Of a stretch of DNA of 64,000 bases, positions 45,307-54,072 are shown one piece after another; within the stretch, counting starts at the first letter, position 1; each line of letters starts with the position of its first letter. The stretch comes from Marisediminicola sp040546025 (lineage in GTDB: Bacteria > Actinomycetota > Actinomycetes > Actinomycetales > Microbacteriaceae). The notes beneath the pieces were generated by a model, which did not search any database, had not been told where the DNA came from, and worked only from the letters and a program-made list of their open reading frames with translations. The translations under genes were made by a program, and so were the position numbers. The stretch covers positions 1 through 64,000 of the forward strand of contig NZ_JBEPNA010000012.1 in NCBI RefSeq assembly GCF_040546025.1. The letters run 5' to 3'.

Positions 45307-46709
45307 GCGATGACACCGCCGAGGCGGTCACCGAGAAAACGAAGGCCGGCGGACTTGGAACTCTTCACCAGCACCACGTCGCCGTCGCGCAACTCGTCCC
45401 GGAGCAGCCCGAAGGCCTCCTCCGCGGTGCCGACGAGCACCGACTCGCCATCCCACGAACCCTCGAGTCCGGCGGCGTTGTGGATGTGCCGCGCGCCGTG
45501 GCCGACGACAATGAGCTGGGCGATGTTCAGGCGTACGACGAGGCGGCCGATCCGGTCGTGCTCCTCGTTCGCGTAGTCGCCGAGTTCGGCCATCTCGCCG
45601 AGCACGGCGATCGACCGGCGCCCGCGGCGGCTGATCTGCGCAAGGGTCTTGAGGGCCGCGGCGGTGGAGTCCGGGCTCGCGTTGTAGGCGTCGTTGATGA
45701 CGGTGATGCCCGGCGCGGGCTCGAGCACCTCCATCCGCCAGCGCTCGGCGCGGGCGACGGCCTCGATGGCGGCGATCGCCGCCGCCAGGTCGAGTCCGAG
45801 TTCGCGGGCGACCGCGAGTGCGGCGATGGCGTTCATGACGTGGTGCTCGCCGAGGATTCGCATGCGCACCGGCCAAGCCGAGCCGTCGGCGACCAGGGTG
45901 AAGGTCGTGCCGGTCGCGGTCGCCTCGATGTCGTCGGCACGCACATCCGCCGATTCATCGAGTCCGAACCACGCGACGCGCGCGGCCGTCTGCCCGGCCA
46001 TGGCCGCGACCCGGTCGTCGTCGGCGTTGAGCACGGCGATAGCGGAGGCCGGCAGCGAGGTGACGATCTCGGCCTTGGCCCGCTGCGTGGCGTCGATGCC
46101 GCCGAACTCCCCGGCATGGGCGAGGCCGACCTTGAGAACGACGGAGATGTCGGGCATCGCGATGTCGACGAGTCGCTTGATATGCCCCGTGCCGGACGCG
46201 CCCATCTCGACGAGGAGGTAGCGGGTCTCCTCGTCGATGCCGAGCATCGAGAGGGGTGCGCCAATGTGGTTGTTGAACGAGCCCTCCGGGGCGACCGTCG
46301 GGCCGACGCCACCCAGGATGGCGCGTAACAGGTTCTTCGTCGTCGTCTTGCCGTTGGAACCGGTGATTCCGATGACGGTCAGCTCGCCGCGCTCGCGCAC
46401 CCGTGCCACGACGTCGCTCGCGAGAGCTGCGAGTGCACTCACCCCGTCCGCCACCACGATCTGGTCGACCGGCAGCTCGAGCCGCCGCTCGACGATGAGG
46501 AGCGCTGCCCCGTTGTCGACCGCGGTGCCGGCGAACAGATGACCGTCCGTGAACTCTCCGCGCATGGCGAAGAACACCGATCCGGCGGTCACGAGACGCG
46601 AGTCGGTCGTCACGGCGCCGTCCACGATGGTGTCAGGGGTGGAGTCGGCGGTTGGCACGAGTTCGCCGGCGCATGCGGCGGCGATATCGGCGAGGCGTAG
46701 AGCGAGCAT
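45303..46709 (-). CDS. murF: UDP-MurNAc-tripeptide--D-alanyl-D-alanine ligase MurF
   Basis: Adds D-Ala-D-Ala to complete the stem peptide. The 468-residue Mur ligase has an N-terminal UDP-binding domain (VTTDSRLVTAGSVFFAM), the ATP loop ITGSNGKTTTKNLLRA, EMGASGTGHIKRL, NADDDRV, NDAYNASPDSTAAAL and GEMAELGDYANEEHDRIG. ATG 46709 directly abuts the murE stop with no gap, and its own stop overlaps mraY. Confidence 0.96.
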   Translation of the reverse strand: MLALRLADIAAACAGELVPTADSTPDTIVDGAVTTDSRLVTAGSVFFAMRGEFTDGHLFAGTAVDNGAALLIVERRLELPVDQIVVADGVSALAALASDVVARVRERGELTVIGITGSNGKTTTKNLLRAILGGVGPTVAPEGSFNNHIGAPLSMLGIDEETRYLLVEMGASGTGHIKRLVDIAMPDISVVLKVGLAHAGEFGGIDATQRAKAEIVTSLPASAIAVLNADDDRVAAMAGQTAARVAWFGLDESADVRADDIEATATGTTFTLVADGSAWPVRMRILGEHHVMNAIAALAVARELGLDLAAAIAAIEAVARAERWRMEVLEPAPGITVINDAYNASPDSTAAALKTLAQISRRGRRSIAVLGEMAELGDYANEEHDRIGRLVVRLNIAQLIVVGHGARHIHNAAGLEGSWDGESVLVGTAEEAFGLLRDELRDGDVVLVKSSKSAGLRFLGDRLGGVIA

Positions 46710-48251
46710 CTACTGCCAGCCCGACTCGCGAAGCGCCTCGCGGGCCTCGGCGCGCGCGGAGTACGGCGTTCGCTCGCCGCGGATGTCGCGGTAGTCCTGG
46801 TGGCCGGGCCCGGCCCAGAGGATCGAGTCGCCCTCCTTGGCGATCGACACGGCGTGCCGGATCGCCTTCTCGGGCGGGCTCACCTCGATGAGCTCAGCCT
46901 GGTGGTCGGCGAGGCCGGCGCCCTCGATGAGGGTGGCGCGGATCGACGCTGGGTCCTCGAATCGGGGATGGTGATCTGTGACGACGAGGATGTCGGAACC
47001 CTCTGAGGCCACTCGTCCCATCTCGTGCCGCTTCGTGGCGTCGCGGTCGCCGTCGGCACCGAAGACCATGATCACGCGGCCGGGGGTGAATTTGCGCACG
47101 GCGGCCAGGGTGTTCAAGAAGGCATCCGGGCTGTGGCCGAAGTCGACGTAGACGGAGGGGCCGGCGTCGCCGGACACCCGCTCGGTGCGGCCGGGCAGGT
47201 ACGCGACGATGCCCTCGTCGCCGAGGGCGTGGCCGATCGCCTCAAGTTCGAAGCCCGCCTCGACGAGCATGACGATCGCGAGTCCCGCGTTGGCGGCCAT
47301 GTGCCAGCCGATGAGGGGAACCCTGGTTGTGAGGGACCTCCCCTCCGGACCGGTGAGGGTGAATTCGGTGTACGCGGCGGTCTCGTCGAGGATCTCTAGG
47401 TTCCACTCCCCCACGACTCCTGGCGTCGCGGAGACCGTCGTCACGGGAATCCGTGAGAGGTCGACGACACGCTCACCGTAGGGAGAGTCGAGCGACACGA
47501 CGCCCCGCTTGCCCCGATCGGGTTCGAAGAACGCCGCTTTCGCCTCGAGGTACTCCTCCATGTCGGCGTAGTCGTCGAGATGGTCGTGGCTGAGGTTGGT
47601 GAACGCGACGACGTCGAAGACGATGCCGTCGACGCGATTGCGGCTGAGAGCCTGAGCGCTGACCTCGAGCACGACGGCCCGGACCTCGCTCTCCTTCATC
47701 CGGGCGAGCAGGGCGTGCATCTCGCTCGCCTCCGGCGTCGTCAGCCGACTGACGACAGTGAGGTCGCCGATGTGGCGCTCGGCTGTCGAGCTCAGGCCCG
47801 TGACGAGGCCCAGTTGACGGAGGATCCCCTCGAGGATGTACGCGGTCGAGGTCTTGCCATTAGTGCCGGTGATCCCGAGCAGGAGCGGCGGGTGGTCGCT
47901 GGTGCGGTAGACCCACGCCGACACGTCGCCGAGGGCTGTGCGAGGCGAGTCGACGAGAACGGTGGGCAAGCCGACCTCGCGGGCAAGCTCCGCCCCCGCT
48001 GCGTCGGTGAGCAGCGCGACGGCGCCCGCCGCCTTGGCCTCGGCGGCGTAGGAGGCTCCGTGGCTGTTCGCCCCGGGCACGCCGACGTAGAGGTCGCCCG
48101 GCTGCACCTCGCCGGAGCGCAGCGTCACGCCGGTCACGTACACGCCGTCAAGCGAGCCTTGGGTGTCGAGCCCGAAATCAGCCACGAGACCGCTGAGCGA
48201 CCTGGCCGATGGATGTTCGGGCCTGAGCACCGGGGGATTCCTGGTGTTCAC
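46710..48251 (-). CDS. murE: UDP-MurNAc-dipeptide--third amino acid ligase MurE, unusual specificity motif
   Basis: Adds the third residue of the stem peptide. The 513-residue protein has the ATP loop ITGTNGKTSTAYIL (about 127-140), TNLSHDHLDDY, the carbamylated-Lys region YLEAKAAFF (about 234-242), YVDFGHSPDA and GADGDRDATKRHEMG. The motif that reads D-N-P-R in diaminopimelate enzymes reads H-H-P-R here (His427, His428, Pro429, Arg430; codons 46962-46973), in VVTDHHPRFEDP, so a residue other than meso-diaminopimelate may be used. GTG 48251 is chosen; it lies 14 bases after the PBP gene. The longer upstream open frame is out-of-frame with that gene. Confidence 0.95.
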   Translation of the reverse strand: MNTRNPPVLRPEHPSARSLSGLVADFGLDTQGSLDGVYVTGVTLRSGEVQPGDLYVGVPGANSHGASYAAEAKAAGAVALLTDAAGAELAREVGLPTVLVDSPRTALGDVSAWVYRTSDHPPLLLGITGTNGKTSTAYILEGILRQLGLVTGLSSTAERHIGDLTVVSRLTTPEASEMHALLARMKESEVRAVVLEVSAQALSRNRVDGIVFDVVAFTNLSHDHLDDYADMEEYLEAKAAFFEPDRGKRGVVSLDSPYGERVVDLSRIPVTTVSATPGVVGEWNLEILDETAAYTEFTLTGPEGRSLTTRVPLIGWHMAANAGLAIVMLVEAGFELEAIGHALGDEGIVAYLPGRTERVSGDAGPSVYVDFGHSPDAFLNTLAAVRKFTPGRVIMVFGADGDRDATKRHEMGRVASEGSDILVVTDHHPRFEDPASIRATLIEGAGLADHQAELIEVSPPEKAIRHAVSIAKEGDSILWAGPGHQDYRDIRGERTPYSARAEAREALRESGWQ

Positions 48252-48265
48252 GGCGTCCTCTTTTC

Positions 48266-50017
48266 TTACCAGGTCGTCGGCAGGTCGGGTGAGGGTGTCG
48301 ACGAAGGGGCGACGCGGTACGTCTTGAGCACCTGCGTCATGATCTTTTTGAAGGTCGGAGCTGCAGCGGCCGACGTCAATATCGTACGCGGCTTCACGAA
48401 GGTGACGATCACCGCATATTGCGGATCCTCCGCTGGCGCGAGGCCAGCCACCGACACGATGCGGTCGTCCGTGTACCGCCCGTCCGAGGCGATCTCGGCC
48501 GTTCCGCTCTTCGCGGCGACCCGGTAGCCGGGTATCTGGAGCTGGCTCGCGAGCCCGCCTCCCGTCACGACCGTCTCCATCATCTCGACGACCGTGTCGG
48601 CTGCGGCCTTGGACACGACCTGGCGGCCCTCGGTCGGGGAGGCATCCGTGATCGACCCGTCCGCGTGAGTGCACCCGGTGACCAGGGTAAGTGGGAGGCG
48701 AACTCCGCCATTACCAAGGGTCTGGTAGATGCTCGCCATCTGCGCCCCGGTGACGGAGACGCCCTGGCCGAACGACACGTTGTACTTCGTCTGGTCGTCC
48801 CACGTGCTCGACAGGAGTCCGGCGGACTCCCCCTGGAAGCCGACCTCGGTGCTCTCCCCTACCCCGAACGCTCGAAAGTAGTCATAGCGCATCTTGCTCG
48901 GCAGGCGCACGGCGAGCTGGGAGATTCCGACGTTGGACGACTGCTGGATGACCCCGGCTAGGGTCAGCTGGAGCTCGGGGTGGAACACGGCGTCGCGGAT
49001 GGCGCTTCCTTCCGGCGAGACCCACCGGTAGGGCACGGTGACCTCGGTGCTCGGGTCGGCCACACCCTGGTCGAGCAGCATTGCCGCGGTCATCGGCTTG
49101 AAGGTCGACCCTGGCTCGTAGGGTGTGCTGAACGCGAGCGAGCCCATGTTGTTGGGCGAGCTACCGGCGACGTTGTTGGGGTCGACGGAGGGATAGTCGG
49201 CGAGGGCGAGCAATTGTCCTGTCTTGACCTCGGTGACCGACGCCGTTGCGGATTGCGCGCCGAGCGCAAGCGCCTGCTCGGCGATCATTTGCTGCACCGT
49301 CCACTGCAGGTCGTGGTCGATAGTGGTGGTGATCGTGCCGCCGTCGATCGGCTCCTGCTCAGTGACGGTGCTGCCGGGGAGGCGGATGCCGTCGGCGCCG
49401 CGCTCGTAGGTCGAAGAGCCGTTCGTGCTCGCGAGGCACTCGTTCTCGGTGAACTCGAAGCCGTTCTGCGGTCCCTCGGTTCCGACGAACCCGACAAGGT
49501 TGCCAGCTACGGACCCGTCGGGGTAGATGCGGGCGGGGCGCTGTTCGAAGTAGATGGCAGGGATGCCCAGATCCCGCACGGCTCGCATCTGCTCGGTGCT
49601 CACCTTCTGGGCGACGTATTCGAAGTCTGACTCCGGGTCTTCGGTGAACACTTCGAACACCTCGTCTTGGGTCTGCCCGGTGATTTCTGCGATCTCCGCC
49701 GCCGCCTGCGCAATGCTGACCGTGACCTTGTCTTCGCCGCTGCCGCGCGTGAAGGTCGCCGGGATCGTCTTGGGCGAAACTGTGATGTCGAACCGCATCA
49801 CGCTGCCGGCGAGCACGGTGCCGTCGCGGTCGACGATGTCGCCCCGAGCCGCATAGGTGGTGACGGCGATTGCGCGCTTGTTGAGCGACTGCGCGTTGAG
49901 CTCCTCGGCGCGGACGAGCTGAATATCGACGAGTCGCACGACGAAGACGCCGAACACGGCGATCATCGCTATCAGCGCCAGCGCAAGTCGGCGCCGGGTC
50001 ATCCGGGGTGTGTTCAC
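48266..50017 (-). CDS. ftsI: Septal class B penicillin-binding protein (FtsI/PBP2b)
   Basis: Septum-specific transpeptidase, partner of FtsW. About 583 residues: a short cytoplasmic start, one membrane helix (about residues 10-32), a PBP dimerisation domain, and the transpeptidase domain with YEPGSTFKPMT (catalytic Ser near 303), QQSSNVGI (S-x-N) and AAKSGTAE (K-S/T-G near 500). GTG 50017 is chosen because a G-rich ribosome site lies about nine bases upstream; ATG 50026 directly abuts that run and is less likely. The frame is open to 50206 but that part overlaps the FtsL-like gene. No PASTA domains at the C-terminus. Confidence 0.93.
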   Translation of the reverse strand: MNTPRMTRRRLALALIAMIAVFGVFVVRLVDIQLVRAEELNAQSLNKRAIAVTTYAARGDIVDRDGTVLAGSVMRFDITVSPKTIPATFTRGSGEDKVTVSIAQAAAEIAEITGQTQDEVFEVFTEDPESDFEYVAQKVSTEQMRAVRDLGIPAIYFEQRPARIYPDGSVAGNLVGFVGTEGPQNGFEFTENECLASTNGSSTYERGADGIRLPGSTVTEQEPIDGGTITTTIDHDLQWTVQQMIAEQALALGAQSATASVTEVKTGQLLALADYPSVDPNNVAGSSPNNMGSLAFSTPYEPGSTFKPMTAAMLLDQGVADPSTEVTVPYRWVSPEGSAIRDAVFHPELQLTLAGVIQQSSNVGISQLAVRLPSKMRYDYFRAFGVGESTEVGFQGESAGLLSSTWDDQTKYNVSFGQGVSVTGAQMASIYQTLGNGGVRLPLTLVTGCTHADGSITDASPTEGRQVVSKAAADTVVEMMETVVTGGGLASQLQIPGYRVAAKSGTAEIASDGRYTDDRIVSVAGLAPAEDPQYAVIVTFVKPRTILTSAAAAPTFKKIMTQVLKTYRVAPSSTPSPDLPTTW

Positions 50018-50066
50018 GATTTGCATCCCCCCGTGAGGTGTTTTGACGAAGCCAACCGTTGGTCGA

Positions 50067-50687
50067 TCAGTGGGTGTTGGGCGATGGGATCGCCGCGGTC
50101 TGCTTCGACGGTACCGAGACGGGGGCGTCGGGCGCGCCAGGCGCGCCAGCAACGCTCGCCTCGACAGGTATGAGGTCGGGCGAGACGGGGGCGGCCTGAC
50201 CGGCATCCCCCGACAGCGGGACCCCGTCGAGCAGGCGATTGGGGATCAGGGGGCTACCGTCCGGCGCCGTGCGCAGGGCCGAGGATGCGTCTGCTGCGGC
50301 CGGGGCGCCGAGCACAACCGAGTCGGCGAGGCGGAGGTAGGCGGTGCTGGTGCTCGCGACCATGCCCATTTGCTGAGCCTCGGCGGCGAGGTGCTGCGGC
50401 GCGCCGAGCACCTGAAGGGTCTCGACGAGCACCTGTTGGTCGCGCGCGAGTTCGCTGTGCTCGCGCTGCAGCGAGGAGATCTCGTAGGCCCCGTTGGAGG
50501 TCGCGATGGTGAGAAGCAGCTGAGCCGCGAGGATCGCGAAGAGGCCACCGACCGTCACGATCGCGGCGAGGAGCCGCGGGCGGGCGCGGCGCTGGCTCCG
50601 AGAGGCGACGATCTCGATGTGACGGTGTGTGTCGTCACGGCTGGGCCGGGGTGAGCGCGCGGGGCGCGCGATCGGGACTGCGCTCAT
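50067..50687 (-). CDS. ftsL: FtsL-like division protein
   Basis: A 206-residue single-pass membrane protein in the normal ftsL position between rsmH and the septal PBP. It has a basic cytoplasmic start (1-40), one helix (about 42-63), a short extracellular coiled coil with EISSLQREHSELARDQQVLVETLQVL, and a long Ala/Pro/Ser-rich tail from about residue 120 that is low in complexity. FtsL bridges FtsQ with the FtsW-PBP pair. The call relies on position and topology because FtsL sequences diverge strongly. Its ATG overlaps the rsmH stop as ATGA. Confidence 0.8.
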   Translation of the reverse strand: MSAVPIARPARSPRPSRDDTHRHIEIVASRSQRRARPRLLAAIVTVGGLFAILAAQLLLTIATSNGAYEISSLQREHSELARDQQVLVETLQVLGAPQHLAAEAQQMGMVASTSTAYLRLADSVVLGAPAAADASSALRTAPDGSPLIPNRLLDGVPLSGDAGQAAPVSPDLIPVEASVAGAPGAPDAPVSVPSKQTAAIPSPNTH

Positions 50688-51637
50688 GCTGCCCTCCTGA
50701 TTCGGGTCGCGGCGCGGAGGCGTACCGGGGTGGCTCGGGGGTTCTCGGCCTTCTCGTCGTCGCTGGCCAGTTCGGCACCGCGCACGAGCAGCGAGAATTC
50801 CGGGCGGTGCTCCGGCAGCTCGATGGGAAGGCCGGCCGGGGCAGAGGAGGTGGACCGGGACGCGAAGGCGCGCTTGACAATGCGGTCCTCGAGCGACTGG
50901 TAGGCGAGCACCACGATGCGCCCGTCGATAGCGAGTGCTTCGAGCGCAGCGGGGATAGCCCGCTCGAGCACGGCGAGCTCCTGGTTCACCTCGATGCGCA
51001 GGGCCTGGAATACCCGCTTCGCCGGGTGACCCTTGCGCTGGATTGCGACGGGGGTCGCCGCAGTGATGATCTCCACGAGGTCGGCGGAGCGCACGAGGGG
51101 ACGGATGGCGCGTCGCTCGACGATCTTCTGCGCGTATCGGGGGGCGAGCCGCTCCTCCCCGTAATCGCGGAAGATGCGTCGCAGGTCGGCCTCGCTGTAC
51201 TCGGCGAGCACCCGCTCGGCCGTGAGCGCCGAAGTCGCGTCCATGCGCATATCGAGCGGCGCATCCTTCGAGTAGGAGAACCCGCGCTCGACCCTGTCGA
51301 GCTGGAGCGAGGAGACGCCGAGATCGAAGAGGACGCCGGTGGCCTCCGGGATGCCGAGCGAGTGGAGGGCATTGCCGATCTCGTCGTAGACCGTATGCAC
51401 GAGGTGCACCCGCTCACCGAATGGGGCGAGGCGCCTGCCGGCGATCTCGAGCGCATCGGGGTCCCTGTCGAGCCCGACGAAGATGAGCTCCGGGAAACGG
51501 CGGAGGAATGCCTCGGCGTGCCCGGCCATGCCGAGAGTCGCGTCGACGAGCACGGCTCCAGGCGTCTCGAGAGCGGGAGCGAGCAGCTCAACCGTGCGGT
51601 CGAGCATGACGGGGGTGTGGATCTGGCTGTCGGTCAT
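50684..51637 (-). CDS. rsmH: 16S rRNA (cytosine1402-N4)-methyltransferase RsmH
   Basis: SAM-dependent methyltransferase acting on C1402 of 16S rRNA. The 317-residue protein has THTPVML-type N-terminus (IHTPVMLDRTVELL), the SAM loop VDATLGMAGHAEAFL, GLDRDPDALEIA, VLFDLGVSSLQLD, the PLDMRMD motif and the C-terminal LRIEVNQELAVLERAIPAAL. Length matches. It lies 101 bases after mraZ in the dcw operon. Confidence 0.96.
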   Translation of the reverse strand: MTDSQIHTPVMLDRTVELLAPALETPGAVLVDATLGMAGHAEAFLRRFPELIFVGLDRDPDALEIAGRRLAPFGERVHLVHTVYDEIGNALHSLGIPEATGVLFDLGVSSLQLDRVERGFSYSKDAPLDMRMDATSALTAERVLAEYSEADLRRIFRDYGEERLAPRYAQKIVERRAIRPLVRSADLVEIITAATPVAIQRKGHPAKRVFQALRIEVNQELAVLERAIPAALEALAIDGRIVVLAYQSLEDRIVKRAFASRSTSSAPAGLPIELPEHRPEFSLLVRGAELASDDEKAENPRATPVRLRAATRIRRAA

Positions 51638-51738
51638 GGCATCGGGACCTGCCCCTTGATCCTGATTCCCCTCCGGTCCGACCTGCCACCGGGGAAGTGT
51701 GGCAGGGCTGACATCGGCTGGGAGTCAGAAACAAGGCG

Positions 51739-52170
51739 CTAGAAGAGTCCGGGGATCACCTCCTCCGTGGTGTCGGCGAAGCCGGCTTCCTGCTCGGCGT
51801 AGTAGGTCTCCCAGGCAGCCGTGTCCCAGATCTCGGCGCGGTTCCCCGCTCCGATGACGGTCACGTCACGGTCGAGTCCGGCGTAGGCGCGCAGCTGCGC
51901 GGGGATCGTGACGCGGTGCTGCTTGTCCGGCACTTCGGCGTTCGCGCCGGAGAGGAACAGTCGCAGGTAGTCGCGCCCCTGCTTGCTCGTGATGGGGGCC
52001 TGCCGGATGCGGTCGTGCATCTCCTCGAAGTCCTTGGTGGCGAAGACGTACAGGCACCGCTCCTGCCCGCGGGTCACGACGATGCCCGATTCGAGCTCGT
52101 CGCGAAACTTCGCGGGAAGGATGAGGCGGCCCTTCTCATCGAGGCGGGGTGCGTAAGTACCAAGAAACAC
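51739..52170 (-). CDS. mraZ: Transcriptional regulator MraZ
   Basis: AbrB-fold regulator that binds its own promoter and controls the dcw operon. The 143-residue protein has two MraZ repeats: FLGTYAPRLDEKGRLILPAKFRDEL and, in the second half, DKQHRVTIPAQLRAYAGL, each with the D-x-K/Q-x-R core. GTG 52170 is preferred because it gives the usual M-F-L-G-T start and lies seven bases after a GGGGGG ribosome site; GTG 52176 is an alternative. Three MraZ boxes lie 42-66 bases upstream. Confidence 0.95.
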   Translation of the reverse strand: MFLGTYAPRLDEKGRLILPAKFRDELESGIVVTRGQERCLYVFATKDFEEMHDRIRQAPITSKQGRDYLRLFLSGANAEVPDKQHRVTIPAQLRAYAGLDRDVTVIGAGNRAEIWDTAAWETYYAEQEAGFADTTEEVIPGLF

Positions 52171-52211
52171 ACGCACTCACCCCCCTCGATCTCCGGCCCT
52201 GCCCAGGTTCC

Positions 52212-52243
52212 CCCACTTTACTCCACCTTCATCCACAAAACAA
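52212..52243 (-). promoter_or_regulatory. mraZ promoter with three MraZ boxes
   Basis: On the minus strand GTGGA (52236-52232), GTGGA (52226-52222) and GTGGG (52216-52212) repeat at exact 10-bp steps, the known MraZ operator form. They lie inside a likely promoter: -35 TTGTTT (52243-52238), 17-bp spacer, -10 TAAAGT (52220-52215). Binding of MraZ would cover the spacer and the -10 box, so autorepression is expected. Confidence 0.85.
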
Positions 52244-52368
52244 CGAAATCTCCCCTTTCTGGGGTCATTTCGGCCCCACTCCCCCAGCAACGCTGGCAAC
52301 CCGCAGGTGGAGGGAAAATGCTGGCAATCGACCGCGCATGGGGCGGGAGAGCGAAATTGGGCACAAAA

Positions 52369-52396
52369 AAAGAGCCAACCCGAGGGCTGGCTCTTT
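52369..52396 (-). terminator. Intrinsic terminator after the DUF3040 gene
   Basis: A perfect 9-bp stem (52369-52377 with 52388-52396) with a 10-base loop, followed on the minus strand by seven T. It lies 28 bases after the leftward DUF3040 gene and isolates it from the mraZ promoter. Confidence 0.93.
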
Positions 52397-52424
52397 CGTG
52401 TGGTGGGGGTGGGGAGTGGAGGGG

Positions 52425-52829
52425 TTATCCCCTCTCGTCCCTCCCATCCTGGCGCTTGTCCCAGCGCTCGTTGATGCGGTCCATGAAACCGCCGCGGGCG
52501 GGACCCGCGGCTGACTTGGCAGACGCGCTGGCGCGCTCGTCGGCGCTCGGCTCCTCCGGAGGGCCGGATCGGCGCGGCGGCGAGATCGCCAGCAGGGCTC
52601 CGGCGAACATCACTATGAATCCCGCGACTCCGACGAGCGGCTGGGCGACGACGACTCCCGTGACGATGATCCCGACGCCGAGAATGGCGATCAGGATCCC
52701 GACGACGATCATCGTGTAATTCGGCTTGCCCCGTCGGGTTCCGACGGTGGCTACGAAATCGGCGTCATTGTGATAGAGATTTCGCTCCATCTCCTCGAGC
52801 ATGCGTTGTTCGTGTTCTGACAGTGGCAT
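52425..52829 (-). CDS. DUF3040 membrane protein
   Basis: A 134-residue protein of the actinobacterial DUF3040 family. It begins with the family motif MPLSEHEQRMLEEMERNLYHND, followed by two membrane helices (about residues 38-60 and 62-82) and a hydrophilic Ala/Glu/Arg-rich tail. Function is unknown; members often lie next to mraZ at the dcw cluster, as here. ATG 52829 is chosen with GGGGAG upstream; an ATG five codons earlier is in frame. Confidence 0.9.
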   Translation of the reverse strand: MPLSEHEQRMLEEMERNLYHNDADFVATVGTRRGKPNYTMIVVGILIAILGVGIIVTGVVVAQPLVGVAGFIVMFAGALLAISPPRRSGPPEEPSADERASASAKSAAGPARGGFMDRINERWDKRQDGRDERG

Positions 52830-52893
52830 CGTTTCTCCCCTCACGCTCGAGATCGACGCAATTAGGATTCAAGTCTATGTGCCCCCGGGTGGC

Positions 52894-52899
52894 TAGGCT
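52894..52899 (+). promoter_or_regulatory. Probable -10 box of the polyprenyl synthase gene (leaderless)
   Basis: TAGGCT ends seven positions before GTG 52906, so transcription should start on the G of the start codon. No ribosome site is present before this GTG. Confidence 0.55.
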
Positions 52900-52905
52900 A
52901 GGCGC

Positions 52906-54027
52906 GTGGCTGAGAGTACGCGGTTAGTTGACCTTGTCCAGGCTGACATCGATCGCTTTCTCGACGAACGCGAACCGATGCTCACGGGGATCGCCCCCGA
53001 CCTGGCCCCCTTCATCGACTTCTCGCGCGAGTTCCTGCGCGGAGGCAAGCGGTTCAGAGCGCTGTTCTGCTACTGGGGCTGGCAGGCGACGAGCGGGCAC
53101 GCTCCCGGCTTCGACCCGATGTCGAGCGAGACGGCCCCGAGCGACCTGGCGTCGGTCGTCCTCGCCGCGAGCGCGCTTGAGGTGTTCCACGCCGCCGCCC
53201 TCGTCCACGACGACATCATGGACAACTCGGACACCCGCCGCGGCCGCCCGTCCGCCCACAAGCGCTTCGAATCCATGCACGCGGAGGGGAACTGGATCGG
53301 CAGCGCATCAACCTTCGGGAGCTCCGCCGCGCTCCTGCTCGGCGACCTTCTCCTGAGTTGGAGCGACGAACTGTTCGAATCGGGGACGAGCTGCCTCCCG
53401 TCCCGGTCCGCCGCCATCGCGGCGCGGGCGGAATTCAACCGCATGCGCACCGACGTCACTGCAGGACAGTTCCTCGACATTCTCGACGAACGCGCCTGGC
53501 GGAGTTTCCCTGAACCCGACCTGCTCGGGCGAGCGCACCGAGTCATCGTCTACAAATCCGCGAAATACTCGATCGAGGCGCCGCTCGCGATCGGCGCCGC
53601 CCTCGCGGGCGCGAGCGCAGAGCAGATCAGCGCACTGCGCCACTTCGGACTTCCTCTCGGAATCGCGTACCAGCTACGCGATGACCTCCTGGGGGTGTTC
53701 GGCGACCCCGACATTACCGGCAAGCCAGCCGGCGACGACCTTCGCGAGGGCAAGCGCACGGTGCTCATCGCACTCGCACGCGCGGCCCTGCCGGCGAGCT
53801 CCCGCAGGACGCTCGACGAACTGCTCGGCGACGAAGACCTGAGCGAGCAGCAGGTACGCATGCTGCAAGCCTCGATCAGAGACAGCGGTGCGGTCGAGAA
53901 GGTCGAACGGATCATCGCCCACAACGTCACGCTCGCTCTGTCGGCGATCGCCGACGCACCGATCAGCACTGCCGCCCGCGCCCAGCTCGAGAGCCTCGCC
54001 GACACGGCCACCCGCCGGATCGCCTAA
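52906..54027 (+). CDS. idsA: Polyprenyl diphosphate synthase (IdsA-type)
   Basis: Trans-prenyltransferase that builds geranyl- to geranylgeranyl-diphosphate chains from isopentenyl diphosphate, feeding menaquinone, carotenoid or polyprenol synthesis. The 373-residue protein has the first Asp-rich motif DDIMD (residues 102-106), the basic GGKRFR near 46-51, and a second motif DDLLGVFGD (259-267) that lacks the third Asp of DDxxD, as seen in other actinobacterial IdsA proteins. Product length cannot be read with certainty; residues before the first motif (FHAAALVHDD) lack bulky blocking aromatics at -4 and -5. Probably leaderless. Confidence 0.88.
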   Translation: MAESTRLVDLVQADIDRFLDEREPMLTGIAPDLAPFIDFSREFLRGGKRFRALFCYWGWQATSGHAPGFDPMSSETAPSDLASVVLAASALEVFHAAALVHDDIMDNSDTRRGRPSAHKRFESMHAEGNWIGSASTFGSSAALLLGDLLLSWSDELFESGTSCLPSRSAAIAARAEFNRMRTDVTAGQFLDILDERAWRSFPEPDLLGRAHRVIVYKSAKYSIEAPLAIGAALAGASAEQISALRHFGLPLGIAYQLRDDLLGVFGDPDITGKPAGDDLREGKRTVLIALARAALPASSRRTLDELLGDEDLSEQQVRMLQASIRDSGAVEKVERIIAHNVTLALSAIADAPISTAARAQLESLADTATRRIA

Positions 54028-54072
54028 CGGCGAGCCCCGGTCTCAGAGGGCGGGGAGCGAGAAGCCCGAGGG

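Noticed and set aside
34197..52170. Absence of ftsA from the dcw cluster as a novelty
   Set aside because: Actinobacteria normally lack FtsA and use SepF; sepF is present at its usual place.
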